Translations under genes and position numbers: made by a program
Notes under the pieces: generated by a model
Seen by the model: the letters and a program-made list of their open reading frames with translations, nothing else
What the model was told of the DNA's origin: nothing
Database searches by the model: none
Source: Nocardioides zeae
Lineage (GTDB): Bacteria > Actinomycetota > Actinomycetes > Propionibacteriales > Nocardioidaceae
Direction of reading: 5' to 3'
Assembly (NCBI RefSeq): GCF_010686755.1
Contig: NZ_JAAGXA010000010.1
Coordinates: forward strand, 114,723 to 178,722
DNA length: 64,000 nt
Shown here: piece after piece, positions 35,764 through 44,900 of the stretch
Layout: each line of letters opens with the position of its first letter
Numbering within the stretch: the first letter of the stretch is position 1

Positions 35764-36441
35764 CTACCAACCGTCCTCGGTGACGAAGTCGGCGAGCGGT
35801 CGTGCGGTGGTCCAGCCGTCCAGCTCGAGCGCCGGTCGGTCGGGGAACGCGGGCACCGGACCGAGGCACAGGACGGCCACCGGCTCGGCGCCCGGCGGCA
35901 TGCCGAGCAGGTCCGCCAGGGCGTCGGGCTCGAACAACGAGACCCACCCCATGCCCAGTCCCTCCGCCCGCGCGGCGAGCCACAGGTTCTGGATGGCGCA
36001 GGCCACCGAGGCCAGGTCCATGTGGGGCATGGTGCGGCGCCCGAACACGTGCGGTTCACGGCCCTCGCGCAGCGCCACCACGAGCAGCTCGGCGCACTCC
36101 CGGATGCCCTCGACCTTGAGCCGCAGGAACTCCGCGGCGCGCTCGTCGAGGGCCGCGGCCGTCGCCCCGCGCTCCTCGTCGACGAGGGCGTGGATGCCGG
36201 CCCGCAGGGCGGGCGAGGTGATCCGCACGAAGCGCCACGGCTGCATGAGGCCGACGCTGGGACCGGCGTGCGCAGCGGCCAGCAGGCGGGCGAGCACGTC
36301 CTCCGGCACCGTCGCGCCGGGCACGAAGCGCCGCATGTCCCGCCGCTCGCCGATGACGCGGTAGATCGCCGCGCGCTCGTCGGCGGCGAAGGCGTGGGGC
36401 CGCTCGTGGAGCGGTGCGAGGGTGGGGTCCGAGGGCGTCAC
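35764..36441 (-). CDS. bluB: 5,6-dimethylbenzimidazole synthase
   Basis: A 225-residue flavin-destroying enzyme that fragments FMNH2 with oxygen to make DMB, the lower ligand of cobalamin. It has the nitroreductase-like BluB pattern: RRDMRRFVPGATVPEDVLARL, AHAGPSVGLMQPWRFVRI, and a C-terminal GLGMGWVSLFEP. I place the start at GTG 36441, 8 nt after TAGCCT on the minus strand (36455-36450); the longer open frame upstream crosses the divergent riboswitch promoter. It sits between two riboswitches but has its own, unregulated-looking promoter. Confidence 0.94.
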   Translation of the reverse strand: MTPSDPTLAPLHERPHAFAADERAAIYRVIGERRDMRRFVPGATVPEDVLARLLAAAHAGPSVGLMQPWRFVRITSPALRAGIHALVDEERGATAAALDERAAEFLRLKVEGIRECAELLVVALREGREPHVFGRRTMPHMDLASVACAIQNLWLAARAEGLGMGWVSLFEPDALADLLGMPPGAEPVAVLCLGPVPAFPDRPALELDGWTTARPLADFVTEDGW

Positions 36442-36529
36442 GGCGGGCGAGGCTAGCGCCTGTCGCCCGTGGGACGTACGCCACACGACGCCGTGCGGCG
36501 GTGTGCTGCTAGGTTCCGGAGCGCCAGTC

Positions 36530-36676
36530 GTGCTCACGCAAGAGCCAGGGAACCCGGTGCGAATCCGGGACTGACGCGCAGCGGTGAGGGTGACGGGCGG
36601 GACATGCGCCACTGGGCCTCGGCCTGGGAAGGCGTCCCGTCCGGACGAGCCCGAGTCCGAAGACCTGCTGGCCGCG
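36530..36676 (+). promoter_or_regulatory. Cobalamin riboswitch upstream of btuFCD-type importer
   Basis: Plus-strand leader with GGGAACCCGGTGCGAATCCG, GACTGACGCGCAGCGGTGAG, and GAGTCCGAAGACCTGCTGGC. A -10 TAGGTT lies at 36510-36515. Conserved blocks match the riboswitch on the other side of bluB almost base for base. Boundaries approximate. Confidence 0.95.
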
Positions 36677-36752
36677 GCGTCCGCGCTCCGAGCGGCTGTC
36701 GCGTCACCTGTCCTCCTGGCTCCGCGACCGAGCCACGACACGAAGGATGGCC

Positions 36753-37835
36753 ATGCCCACCCGTGCCCGCACCCTGCCCACCCGCGCCCTGCCGGCGCTC
36801 GTCGCGACCCTCGTCGCCGCGCCGCTCGCCCTCAGCGGCTGCGCCGCCTCGGAGGCCGAGGACGCGGCCGGCTCCGTGACCCTCGAGAACTGCGGCGAGG
36901 AGGCCACCTACGACGCGCCGGTCGAGCGCATCGTGGCCACCAGCAACTCGGCCAACGTCGGCACCCTGCTCCGCGTGGGCGCCCTCGACCGGATCGCCGC
37001 GATGTCGCTGAGCGCCGGCAACGACGCGCTCGTGGAGGCGCTCTTCGACGTCGAGGTCGGTGACGTGCCGCGCCTCGCCAGCCCGATCTCGATGGAGGCG
37101 GTCGTCGGCCAGGAGCCCGACCTGCTCGTCGGCTCCTACTCGGGGCTGTTCTCGGGCTCGTCCGGCGTCACCCGCGAGGACGCCGCCGAACGCGGCATCC
37201 CGACGTACGTCATCTCCGACTCCTGCCGGCAGGATCCGGCGGCCGGCGCCGCCTCGGCGCTCGGCACGATGGACCCGTGGGACGCCGTGCGTGCGGACCT
37301 CGAGAACTACGGCACGCTGACCGGCAACGAGGACGAGGCGGCCGCGGCCCGCGCGGAGCTCGACGAGCGCCTCGCCGCCCTGGCCGACGCCCCGCGTGGT
37401 GACGCGGCGCCGAGCGTCCTGCTCTTCGACTCGGGCGAGACGGACCTCTACACGTCGGGCCGCAACGGTCCGCCCCAGGGGATCATCGAGGCCGCCGGTG
37501 CGACGAACGTCTTCGACGACGAGGACACGACGTGGTTCCGGGCCTCGTGGGAGGCCGTCGCGGAGCGCGAGCCCGACGTCGTCGTGGTCATGGACTACCG
37601 CAGCGACGCGGCGGACGAGGTCGAGCAGAAGATCGCGACCATCCGCGGCCAGGCGGCGCTCGCCGGGTCCGCCGCCGTCGCGGAGGACCGCATCATCGTG
37701 CTCCCGCTGGCCCTGTTCACGAGCGGCTACGGCAACATCGAGGCGGCCGAGCAGCTGCGGGCCGGGTTGGAGGAGCTGGGCCTGCTGCCCGACTCGGGCA
37801 CCACGGGCACGATCGACCTCGACGACCTGCCGTGA
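36753..37835 (+). CDS. btuF: Cobalamin/corrinoid ABC importer, substrate-binding lipoprotein
   Basis: A 360-residue lipoprotein with a twin-basic-rich N-terminus, hydrophobic segment and lipobox LALSGC (Cys about 29). The mature part has the BtuF/FhuD fold pattern: APVERIVATSNSANVGTLLRVGALDRIAAM, EPDLLVGSYSG, AAGATNVFDDED, REPDVVVVMDYR. ATG 36753 is preferred because GAAGGA at 36742-36747 gives a good ribosome site; an in-frame ATG at 36747 is the alternative. The riboswitch just upstream and cob neighbours indicate B12 or a precursor as ligand. Stop overlaps the permease GTG by 4 nt. Confidence 0.88.
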   Translation: MPTRARTLPTRALPALVATLVAAPLALSGCAASEAEDAAGSVTLENCGEEATYDAPVERIVATSNSANVGTLLRVGALDRIAAMSLSAGNDALVEALFDVEVGDVPRLASPISMEAVVGQEPDLLVGSYSGLFSGSSGVTREDAAERGIPTYVISDSCRQDPAAGAASALGTMDPWDAVRADLENYGTLTGNEDEAAAARAELDERLAALADAPRGDAAPSVLLFDSGETDLYTSGRNGPPQGIIEAAGATNVFDDEDTTWFRASWEAVAEREPDVVVVMDYRSDAADEVEQKIATIRGQAALAGSAAVAEDRIIVLPLALFTSGYGNIEAAEQLRAGLEELGLLPDSGTTGTIDLDDLP

Positions 37836-38887
37836 CGAGCGCGGCGACCGAGGTCGCCCGCCGCGTCCCCTCCGCTCCGCTCCTGCTCGTCGTCGGTACG
37901 GCGCTGCTCGTCAGCCTGCCGGTCGCCACGGTGTGGGGCACGACGACGCTCGAGCTCGCCGTGGTCGTCGACGTGTGGCGGGCTCGCCTCGGCGGAGCGC
38001 CGCTGGCGTCGTCGGCCGACACCATCGTCTGGAACATCCGGGCGCCCCGCGTGGTGCTCGCCGCCCTCGTGGGCGCCGCTCTGGCGGTGGCGGGGACCGT
38101 CGTGCAGACGCTCGTGCGCAACCCGCTGGCGGACCCCTACCTGCTGGGGGTCTCCGCCGGAGCCAGCGTCGGCGCGACCGCCGTGCTCACCCTGGGGGTG
38201 CTGAGCGTGCTCGGCACGTGGGCGCTCACGGCGGGCGCGATGACCGGGGCGGTGCTGGCGGCGCTCGTCGTCTTCGGGATCACGCTCGCCCAGGGCGGGC
38301 TGACGCCGCTGCGGCTCGTGCTCACCGGCACGGTGCTCGCCTCCGCGTTCTCCGCGCTCGCGAGCTACCTCGTCTTCCGCAGCGAGGAGCCGCAGGTCGC
38401 CCAGGGCGTGCTGTTCTGGCTGCTCGGGTCGTTGGCCCGCGCGGCGTGGGACCAGCTCCTCCTCCCGGCGCTCGCCCTGGCCGTGGCCGTGGTCGTCCTG
38501 GTGGCGGTGCGGGGCTGGCTGGACGGCCTGCTCGCGGGGGCCGACGTCGCCCGCTCGCTCGGCGTCCCGGTGCGCCAGCTCCGCGTGCTGCTGTTCGTGC
38601 TGCAGGCGCTCCTGGTCGGGGTGACGGTCGCCGTCGCCGGGGGCATCGGTTTCGTCGGCCTCGTGGTGCCGCACCTCGCCCGGATGCTCGTCGGGCCGCT
38701 CCACGGCCGGGTGCTGCCCGTCGCCGCGCTCCTCGGTGCGCTGTTCCTCGTCTGGGTCGACGTGGCCGCGCGGGTGCTGGCGCCCCCGCAGGAGATCCCC
38801 CTGGGCGTGGTGACGGGCATCGTGGGCGCGCCGGTCTTCCTGCTGCTGCTCGGACGCCGCCGCTACCGGTTCGGGGGCGAGGCGTGA
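37832..38887 (+). CDS. btuC: Cobalamin ABC importer permease (FecCD family)
   Basis: A 351-residue FecCD/BtuC permease with about nine to ten hydrophobic segments. Family motifs are IRAPRVVLAALVGAALAVAG, RNPLADPYLLGVSAGASVGA, LVLTGTVLASAFSALASYLV, GSLARAAWDQLL, and the ATPase-contact loop GFVGLVVPHLARMLVG. GTG 37832 overlaps the binding-protein stop in GTGA. Middle gene of a three-gene importer under riboswitch control. Confidence 0.93.
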   Translation: MTSAATEVARRVPSAPLLLVVGTALLVSLPVATVWGTTTLELAVVVDVWRARLGGAPLASSADTIVWNIRAPRVVLAALVGAALAVAGTVVQTLVRNPLADPYLLGVSAGASVGATAVLTLGVLSVLGTWALTAGAMTGAVLAALVVFGITLAQGGLTPLRLVLTGTVLASAFSALASYLVFRSEEPQVAQGVLFWLLGSLARAAWDQLLLPALALAVAVVVLVAVRGWLDGLLAGADVARSLGVPVRQLRVLLFVLQALLVGVTVAVAGGIGFVGLVVPHLARMLVGPLHGRVLPVAALLGALFLVWVDVAARVLAPPQEIPLGVVTGIVGAPVFLLLLGRRRYRFGGEA

Positions 38888-39663
38888 GCGCGCCGCACCT
38901 GGCGGCCCGCGGGGTCGCCTGCGGCCGGGGTCGCCGACCGGTCCTGACGGGCGTCGACCTGGCGGTACGTCGCGGCAGCCGCCTCGCGCTCGTCGGACCC
39001 AACGGTGCCGGCAAGTCGACCCTGCTGCGCGTGCTCGCCGGGCTCGACGCGCCCCACGCGGGCGTCGTCGAGCTCGACGGGCGGGCGCTGCGCGCCGTAC
39101 CCGCGCGGGAGCGGGCCCGGCGGCTCGCCGTCGTCTCCCAGCACGAGCTGCCCCCGGCGGACCTGCAGGTGCGGGAGCTCGTCGCGCTCGGCCGGCTGCC
39201 GCACCGCTCGCCGTGGCGGTCCGACGACGCCGACGGGCACGCGGACGCGGCGCTGGAGCGGCTCGGGCTCGGCCACCTCGCCGGTCGGGCCGTCGACCAC
39301 CTCTCGGGTGGTGAGCTCCGACGGGTGCTGGTCGCGCGCGCCCTCGCCCAGGAGGCGGAGGTGCTCCTGCTGGACGAACCGACCAACCACCTCGACCTCC
39401 GCCACCAGCACGAGCTGCTCGCGGCGGTCCGCGAGCTGGGCGTCACGGTGGTGGCCGCGATCCACGACCTGGACCTCGCGGGGCGCTACTTCGACGACGT
39501 GGCCGTCGTCGACGCCGGCTCCGTGTCGGCGCCCGCGCCGGCTGCCGACGTCCTCACCCCCGCGCTGCTCGCCGACGTCTTCGGCGTCGCAGCCGTCCGT
39601 CTCCAGCACCCGGTCACGGGACGCTGGCACCTCGTCGTCGACCCGGAGGAGAACGCACGATGA
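38884..39663 (+). CDS. btuD: Cobalamin ABC importer ATPase
   Basis: A 259-residue ABC ATPase with Walker A GPNGAGKST (about residues 39-47), Q-loop VVSQHELP, signature LSGGELRRVLVARAL, Walker B VLLLDEPTNHLD and the switch His in AAIHDLDLA. It belongs to the FecE/BtuD group of metal-chelate and B12 importers. GTG 38884 overlaps the permease stop; its stop overlaps the next ATG, so four genes are coupled. Confidence 0.94.
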   Translation: MSAPHLAARGVACGRGRRPVLTGVDLAVRRGSRLALVGPNGAGKSTLLRVLAGLDAPHAGVVELDGRALRAVPARERARRLAVVSQHELPPADLQVRELVALGRLPHRSPWRSDDADGHADAALERLGLGHLAGRAVDHLSGGELRRVLVARALAQEAEVLLLDEPTNHLDLRHQHELLAAVRELGVTVVAAIHDLDLAGRYFDDVAVVDAGSVSAPAPAADVLTPALLADVFGVAAVRLQHPVTGRWHLVVDPEENAR

Positions 39664-40418
39664 CCGATCCGACGACCACCCCGAGGACGGACCCGGTCCT
39701 GCTCGTGGGGATGTCCGCCCGCGAGGCAGCGGCGCCCGACCGCATGGCGGCGATCGCCGCGACGCTGGGCGCCGAGGTGGCCCACCTCCAGGTGGGCGAC
39801 CCGTCCCTGTCCGCGGCGCTGACCCGGCTCGCGGACGCGGGCGCGCGCCGCGTCGTGCTGCTCGGCGCGAGCCTCGGCACCCTCGCCCCGGCGAGCTCCT
39901 GGCTGCGACGCGTCGCCGCGCACTGGTGGCGCGAGCGGGGCGAGGCGGGGGAGCACCGCCCGGAGGTGGCGGTCGCGACGACGCTGGTGCGCGACGAGTC
40001 CGACCTCGAGCGCGGCCCTCTCGACGTCACCCGCCCGATCCACGGCAACGAGGCCGGACTGACCTCGGAGGCGTGGGAGGCCGTCCCCACCCACCGCCAC
40101 CACGTGCTCGTCTGCCGCGGTCCCCGGTGCAGCGCGCGGGGCGCCGACCGCCTCGCCGAGGGGCTGTCGGCCCACCTCAAGCGGGAGGGGATCGGCGACG
40201 ACACCGTGCTCGTCACCGGCACCGCCTGCCAGTTCCCCTGCAACCAGGCACCGGTGGTGACGGTGCAGCCCGACGACGTCTGGTACGGCGCGGTCCAGCC
40301 CGACGACGTACCGGAGCTGGTCGCGGAGCACCTGCTCGCGGACCGCCCGGTGGACCGCCTGCGGCTCCCGCGGGTCAGGTCATCGACAGCGGCTGCGCCG
40401 TCGACTCCAGCACGCTGA
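39660..40418 (+). CDS. CbiX-like domain fused to thioredoxin-like [2Fe-2S] ferredoxin
   Basis: A 252-residue two-domain protein. Residues ~12-140 align by eye with CbiX/SirB sirohydrochlorin chelatases (PVLLVGMSAREAAAPDRMAA, VGDPSLSAALTRLADAGARR), but the catalytic His of VGHGSR is Met18 here. Residues ~148-235 are a thioredoxin-like [2Fe-2S] ferredoxin with Cys152, Cys157, Cys190 and Cys194 and QAPVVTVQPDDVWYG. Similar ferredoxin proteins accompany cobaltochelatase and CobG-type steps in other genomes, so an electron-donor or cobalt-handling role is likely. ATG overlaps btuD; the 3' end overlaps convergent pfkA by 44 nt. Confidence 0.82.
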   Translation: MTDPTTTPRTDPVLLVGMSAREAAAPDRMAAIAATLGAEVAHLQVGDPSLSAALTRLADAGARRVVLLGASLGTLAPASSWLRRVAAHWWRERGEAGEHRPEVAVATTLVRDESDLERGPLDVTRPIHGNEAGLTSEAWEAVPTHRHHVLVCRGPRCSARGADRLAEGLSAHLKREGIGDDTVLVTGTACQFPCNQAPVVTVQPDDVWYGAVQPDDVPELVAEHLLADRPVDRLRLPRVRSSTAAAPSTPAR

Positions 40419-41700
40419 GCCACAGGTCGCCGTCGGGGGAGACGTTGTGGGAGCGCTGCGTGACGGCCGGGATCGGCACGTTCACGAAGCGGTGCCGGCG
40501 ACGACCGACCACCATGTCGGTGCGTCCCGACATGGCGGCGTGCACGGCGGTCTGCGCCAACCGCGCGCAGTAGACGGCGTCGGCCGGGTCGGCCGGCACG
40601 GAGCGGATCGTGTAGCCGGGGTCGAAGTAGCGCAGGGTGACGACCTCGTCGCGGGCCGCGTAGTCGGCCCTGATCCGTTCGAGCACGTAGCGGGCCGGGT
40701 CCGCGAGCACCGCGTTGCCCGACGCGTCGGTGCCGCCCTCGCCGGCCTCGGCCAGCAGCTCCTGGGCGGCGCCCTCCGCGACCACGATGACGGCGTACCC
40801 GCGGTCCGAGACACGGCGCCGCAGGTGCGCCAGCAGGCCGTTGGGCCCGCCCATGGCGAACGGCACCTCGGGGATGAGCACGAAGCTCGCCGTCTGCGCG
40901 GCCAACGCGGCGTAGCAGGCGATGAAGCCCGCGTGCCGGCCCATCGTCTTGACGACGGCGACGCCGTTCAGCGCTCCCTGCGCCTCGACCTTGGCCGCGG
41001 TGATGGACTCCGCGGCCTTGGCGAAGGCCGTCTGGAAGCCGAAGCTCTGCCCGATGTGGGGGATGTCGTTGTCGATGGTCTTCGGCACGCCGACCACGGC
41101 GATCTCGAGTCCGCGGCGCTCGATCTCCTCGTGGATGACGTGCGCCCCGCGCATCGAGCCGTCGCCCCCGACCACGAAGAGGATGTCGATCCCGTGGCGC
41201 ACCAGGGTGTCGACCATGACGCCCGGGTCGCGGGCGCCGCGCGAGGAGCCCAGCACGGTGCCGCCACGCTCGTGGATGTCGGCGACCGTGTCGCGGGTCA
41301 GCACCACGGGGGTGAGGCCCGAGGCGGGGTCGAGCCCGGCGTACCCGTTGCGGAAGCCGAGCACCTCGGGCACGCCGTAGTGGTCGTCGAGCGCCCGCAC
41401 GACGGCGCGGATCACGTTGTTGAGCCCCGGGCAGAGCCCGCCGCAGGTGACGATCGCGGCGCGGGTGCTCCGCGGCGGGAAGTAGAGGCGCGCCCGCGGT
41501 CCTCCGGCCTCGAAGGTCGCGATCTCCTCCCAGGGCACCTCGCGGCCCTGCACGAGCTCGACCGTGTCGTCCATGAGGATCCGGTCGCTCTCGGCGACGT
41601 AGTACTGGTTCGTCGCCCGACCCTCGACGTACGAGGCGAGGGGGGAGTCGAACCTCGGGGCTCCGAGGGTCTTGACCTGCAGGTCGGCGAGGGTCACCAC
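40375..41700 (-). CDS. pfkA: ATP-dependent 6-phosphofructokinase
   Basis: A 441-residue phosphofructokinase of the longer plant-like/actinobacterial group that phosphorylates fructose 6-phosphate. Motifs are IVTCGGLCPGLNNVIRAVVR, FVVGGDGSMRGAHVI (ATP/PPi discrimination loop GGDGS, Gly after GGDG indicating ATP is possible), VVGVPKTIDNDIPH with the catalytic Asp, and VVKTMGRHAGFIAC. It starts at GTG 41700, 8 nt after TAGGGT on the minus strand (41714-41709); GTG 41697 is possible. Its placement inside the cob locus has no evident pathway reason. Its 3' end overlaps the CbiX-ferredoxin gene. Confidence 0.93.
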   Translation of the reverse strand: MVTLADLQVKTLGAPRFDSPLASYVEGRATNQYYVAESDRILMDDTVELVQGREVPWEEIATFEAGGPRARLYFPPRSTRAAIVTCGGLCPGLNNVIRAVVRALDDHYGVPEVLGFRNGYAGLDPASGLTPVVLTRDTVADIHERGGTVLGSSRGARDPGVMVDTLVRHGIDILFVVGGDGSMRGAHVIHEEIERRGLEIAVVGVPKTIDNDIPHIGQSFGFQTAFAKAAESITAAKVEAQGALNGVAVVKTMGRHAGFIACYAALAAQTASFVLIPEVPFAMGGPNGLLAHLRRRVSDRGYAVIVVAEGAAQELLAEAGEGGTDASGNAVLADPARYVLERIRADYAARDEVVTLRYFDPGYTIRSVPADPADAVYCARLAQTAVHAAMSGRTDMVVGRRRHRFVNVPIPAVTQRSHNVSPDGDLWLSVLESTAQPLSMT

Positions 41701-41761
41701 GGGTCCTGACCCTAGCGGGCGCGGAGCCTGTCGGCACGGTGGCCTAGGCTGCCTCCGACCT

Positions 41762-41866
41762 TCCGCCGACGGACCCAGGAACCCGGTGCGACTCCGGGGC
41801 GGTTCCGCCACTGTGAACGACGCCGCGACGTGCGACGTCCAGCCAGACACTGACCGACGGCGGTCC
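41762..41866 (+). promoter_or_regulatory. Cobalamin riboswitch upstream of cobN
   Basis: Leader with AGGAACCCGGTGCGACTCCG, GGGCGGTTCCGCCACTGTGA and the AGCCAGACACTGACC segment, typical of the B12 aptamer. The -10 TAGGCT is at 41745-41750. The downstream fold and ribosome site GAGGAGGAG (41890-41898) complete the switch. This one resembles the cbtB riboswitch more than the bluB-flanking pair. Confidence 0.94.
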
Positions 41867-41904
41867 GATCCGACGGGGCGAGAACCCCGAGGAGGAGCTC
41901 TGCC

Positions 41905-44900
41905 GTGCCGCGCTTCGCGCTCGTCTCCACGTCCGACACCGACCTGCTCTCGGCGCGCGCCAGCGGCGCCGACTTCGTCGTCGCCAACCCGTCGCGCCCC
42001 GCCCACGAGGGCATGGGGGCCGAGCTGGCCGCCGCCGACCTCGTCGTCGCCCGCATCCTCGGCGGCCCCGACGACCTGTGCAGCGGCTTCCGCCGCGTCG
42101 TCGGCACCGGGGTGCCGACCGTCGTGCTGGGCGGCGAGCAGGTGCCCAACGCCGCGCTGATGGAGCTCTCGACGGTGCCCGTGGGCGTCGCCGCCGAGGC
42201 GCACCGCTACCTCGCCGAGGGCGGCCCGGGGAACCTCGCGCAGCTGCACGCGTTCCTCTCCGACACGGTGCTGCTGACCGGCGAGGGCTTCGAGCCGCCC
42301 GTCGTGCTGCCCGCCTGGGGCTGGGCCGAGCGCCCGGACGCCGCGCCGACGGCCGACGGTCCGCGGGTCGGGATCCTCTACTACCGCGCCCACCACGCCT
42401 CGGGGAACACCGCCTTCGTGCACGACCTGGCCGACGCGGTCGACGCCGCGGGCGGGGTCGGCCTGCCGATCTTCTCCTCGTCGCTGCGCACCGCTCCCGA
42501 CGCGCTGTACGACGCGCTCGGCTCCCTCGACGCCCTCGTCGTCACCGTCCTCGCGGCGGGCGGCTCGACGCCGGCCGGGGCCAGCGCCGGCGGGGCCGAC
42601 GAGTCGTGGGACGTCGAGCGGATCGCCGCGCTCGACATCCCGGTGCTGCAGGCGCTGGCGCTCACGAGCAGCCGCGCCGAGTGGGAGGAGTCCGACGACG
42701 GCGTCACGCCGCTCGACTCCGCCACGCAGATCGCCATCCCCGAGTTCGACGGCCGCATCATCACGGCGCCGTTCTCGTTCAAGGAGGTCGACGCGGACGG
42801 GTTGCCGCGGTACGTCGCGGACGCCGAGCGCTGCCGCCGCGTCGCCGGCATCGCCACGGCCCACGCCCGGCTCCGGCGCACCGAGGCCGCCGAGAAGCGG
42901 CTGGTGCTCATGCTCTCGGCGTACCCGACCAAGCACTCCCGCATCGGCAACGCCGTCGGTCTCGACACCCCGGTCTCCGCGATCCGGCTGCTGCGCGCGC
43001 TCCGCGCGGCCGGCTACGACCTCGGTCCCGCCGACGGCGAGATCACCCGCCTGCTCGACCTGCCCGACGAGACGGCGGCGGGCGACGCGCTCATCCACGC
43101 CCTCATCGCGGCCGGCGGGCAGGACGAGGAGTGGCTCACCGCCGCGGACCTGACGGACGCCCACGTGCGGATCACGCCGGAGCAGTACGCCGCGTGGACC
43201 GCCGACCTCACCCCGACGCTGCGCGAGGGGATCGAGGAGGCCTGGGGTCCCGCGCCCGGGAAGCTCTTCGTCAACGACGAGGGCCACCTCGTGCTCGCCA
43301 CGCTGCGGGCCGGCAACGTCGTGCTGATGATCCAGCCGCCCCGTGGGTTCGGCGAGAACCCCGTGGCGATCTACCACGACCCGGAGATGGCGCCGAGCCA
43401 CCACTACCTGGCGGCCTACCGCTGGATCGCGGCCGACCGGGCCGACGGCGGCTTCGGGGCCCACGCGGTGGTGCACCTCGGCAAGCACGGCTCGATGGAG
43501 TGGCTGCCCGGCAAGAACGCCGCGCTGTCGGCGGACTGCGCGACCGACGCGGTCGCGGGCGACCTCCCGCTGGTCTACCCGTTCCTCGTCAACGACCCGG
43601 GCGAGGGCGCGCAGGCGAAGCGCCGCGCCCACGCCACGATCGTCGACCACCTGGTGCCGCCCATGGCGCGGGCCGAGGCGTACGGCGACATCGCCCGCCT
43701 CGAGCAGCTGCTCGACGAGTACGGCAACATCGCCGCGATGGACCCGGGCAAGCTGCCCGCGATCCGCGGCGAGATCTGGACGCTCATGCAGGCCGCCCAG
43801 ATGCACCGCGACCTCGGGCTGGACGAGCGTCCCGAGGACGACGACTTCGACGACTTCATCCTCCACGTCGACGGCTGGCTCTGCGAGGTCAAGGACGCCC
43901 AGATCCGCGACGGTCTCCACGTGCTCGGCGGTGCTCCCCAGGGCGAGGCTCGGGTCAACCTCGTGCTCGCCATCCTGCGGGCCACCCAGGTGTGGGGTGG
44001 CCAGGCGGGCGCCGTACCGGGCCTGCGGGCGGCCCTCGGCCTCCCGACGGGGGCCGGCAAGGAGCCGACCACCGCGGAGGTGGACGCCGTCGAGACGCGG
44101 GCCCGGGCCCTCGTGCTCGGCCTGGAGGAGCGGGGTTGGGACCCGGCCGCCGTGCCGGAGGTCGTCGCGGCGCTCGAGGGCGACGCCGACCCGGCGGTCG
44201 CGCAGGTGCTGACGTTCGCCGCGACCGAGGTCGTGCCGCGCCTGGCGCGCACCACCGACGAGCTGACGGCGGTGCTGCACGCACTCGGTGGCGGGTACGT
44301 GCACGCGGGTCCGTCGGGATCGCCCCTGCGTGGCCTCGTCAACGTGCTGCCGACCGGCCGCAACTTCTACACGGTCGACCCGCGCGCCGTGCCGTCGCGC
44401 CTGGCCTACCAGACCGGCGCCGCGATGGCGGAGTCGCTGCTGGCCCGCCACCGCGAGGACACGGGGGAGTGGCCCGCCTCCGTCGGTCTCTCCGCCTGGG
44501 GCACGTCGGCGATGCGCACCAGCGGCGACGACGTGGCCGAGGTGCTCGCGCTCCTCGGCGTGCGCCCGACCTGGGACGAGATGTCACGCCGGGTCAACGG
44601 CCTCGAGCCGGTGCCCCTCGACGAGCTGGGCCGGCCGCGCATCGACGTGACGCTGCGCATCTCCGGCTTCTTCCGCGACGCGTTCCCGCACGTGGTGGAG
44701 ATGCTCGACGACGCGGTGCGCCTGGTGGCCGAGCTCGACGAGCCGGCCGAGCTCAACTTCGTGCGCGCCCACGCCCAGGCCGACCTCGCCCGCCACGGCG
44801 ACGAGCGCCGGGCCACGACCCGCATCTTCGGCTCCGCGCCGGGGGCCTACGGCGCCGGTGTGCTGCAGGCGATCGAGTCGGGGAACTGGCGCACCGACGA

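Noticed and set aside
35764..36741. BluB extended to 325 residues
   Set aside because: The extension is antisense to the plus-strand riboswitch and its promoter; GTG 36441 behind TAGCCT is better.
40447..44451. Long frames antisense to pfkA and cobN
   Set aside because: No domain and wrong codon character; pfkA and cobN have full family motifs in the chosen frames.
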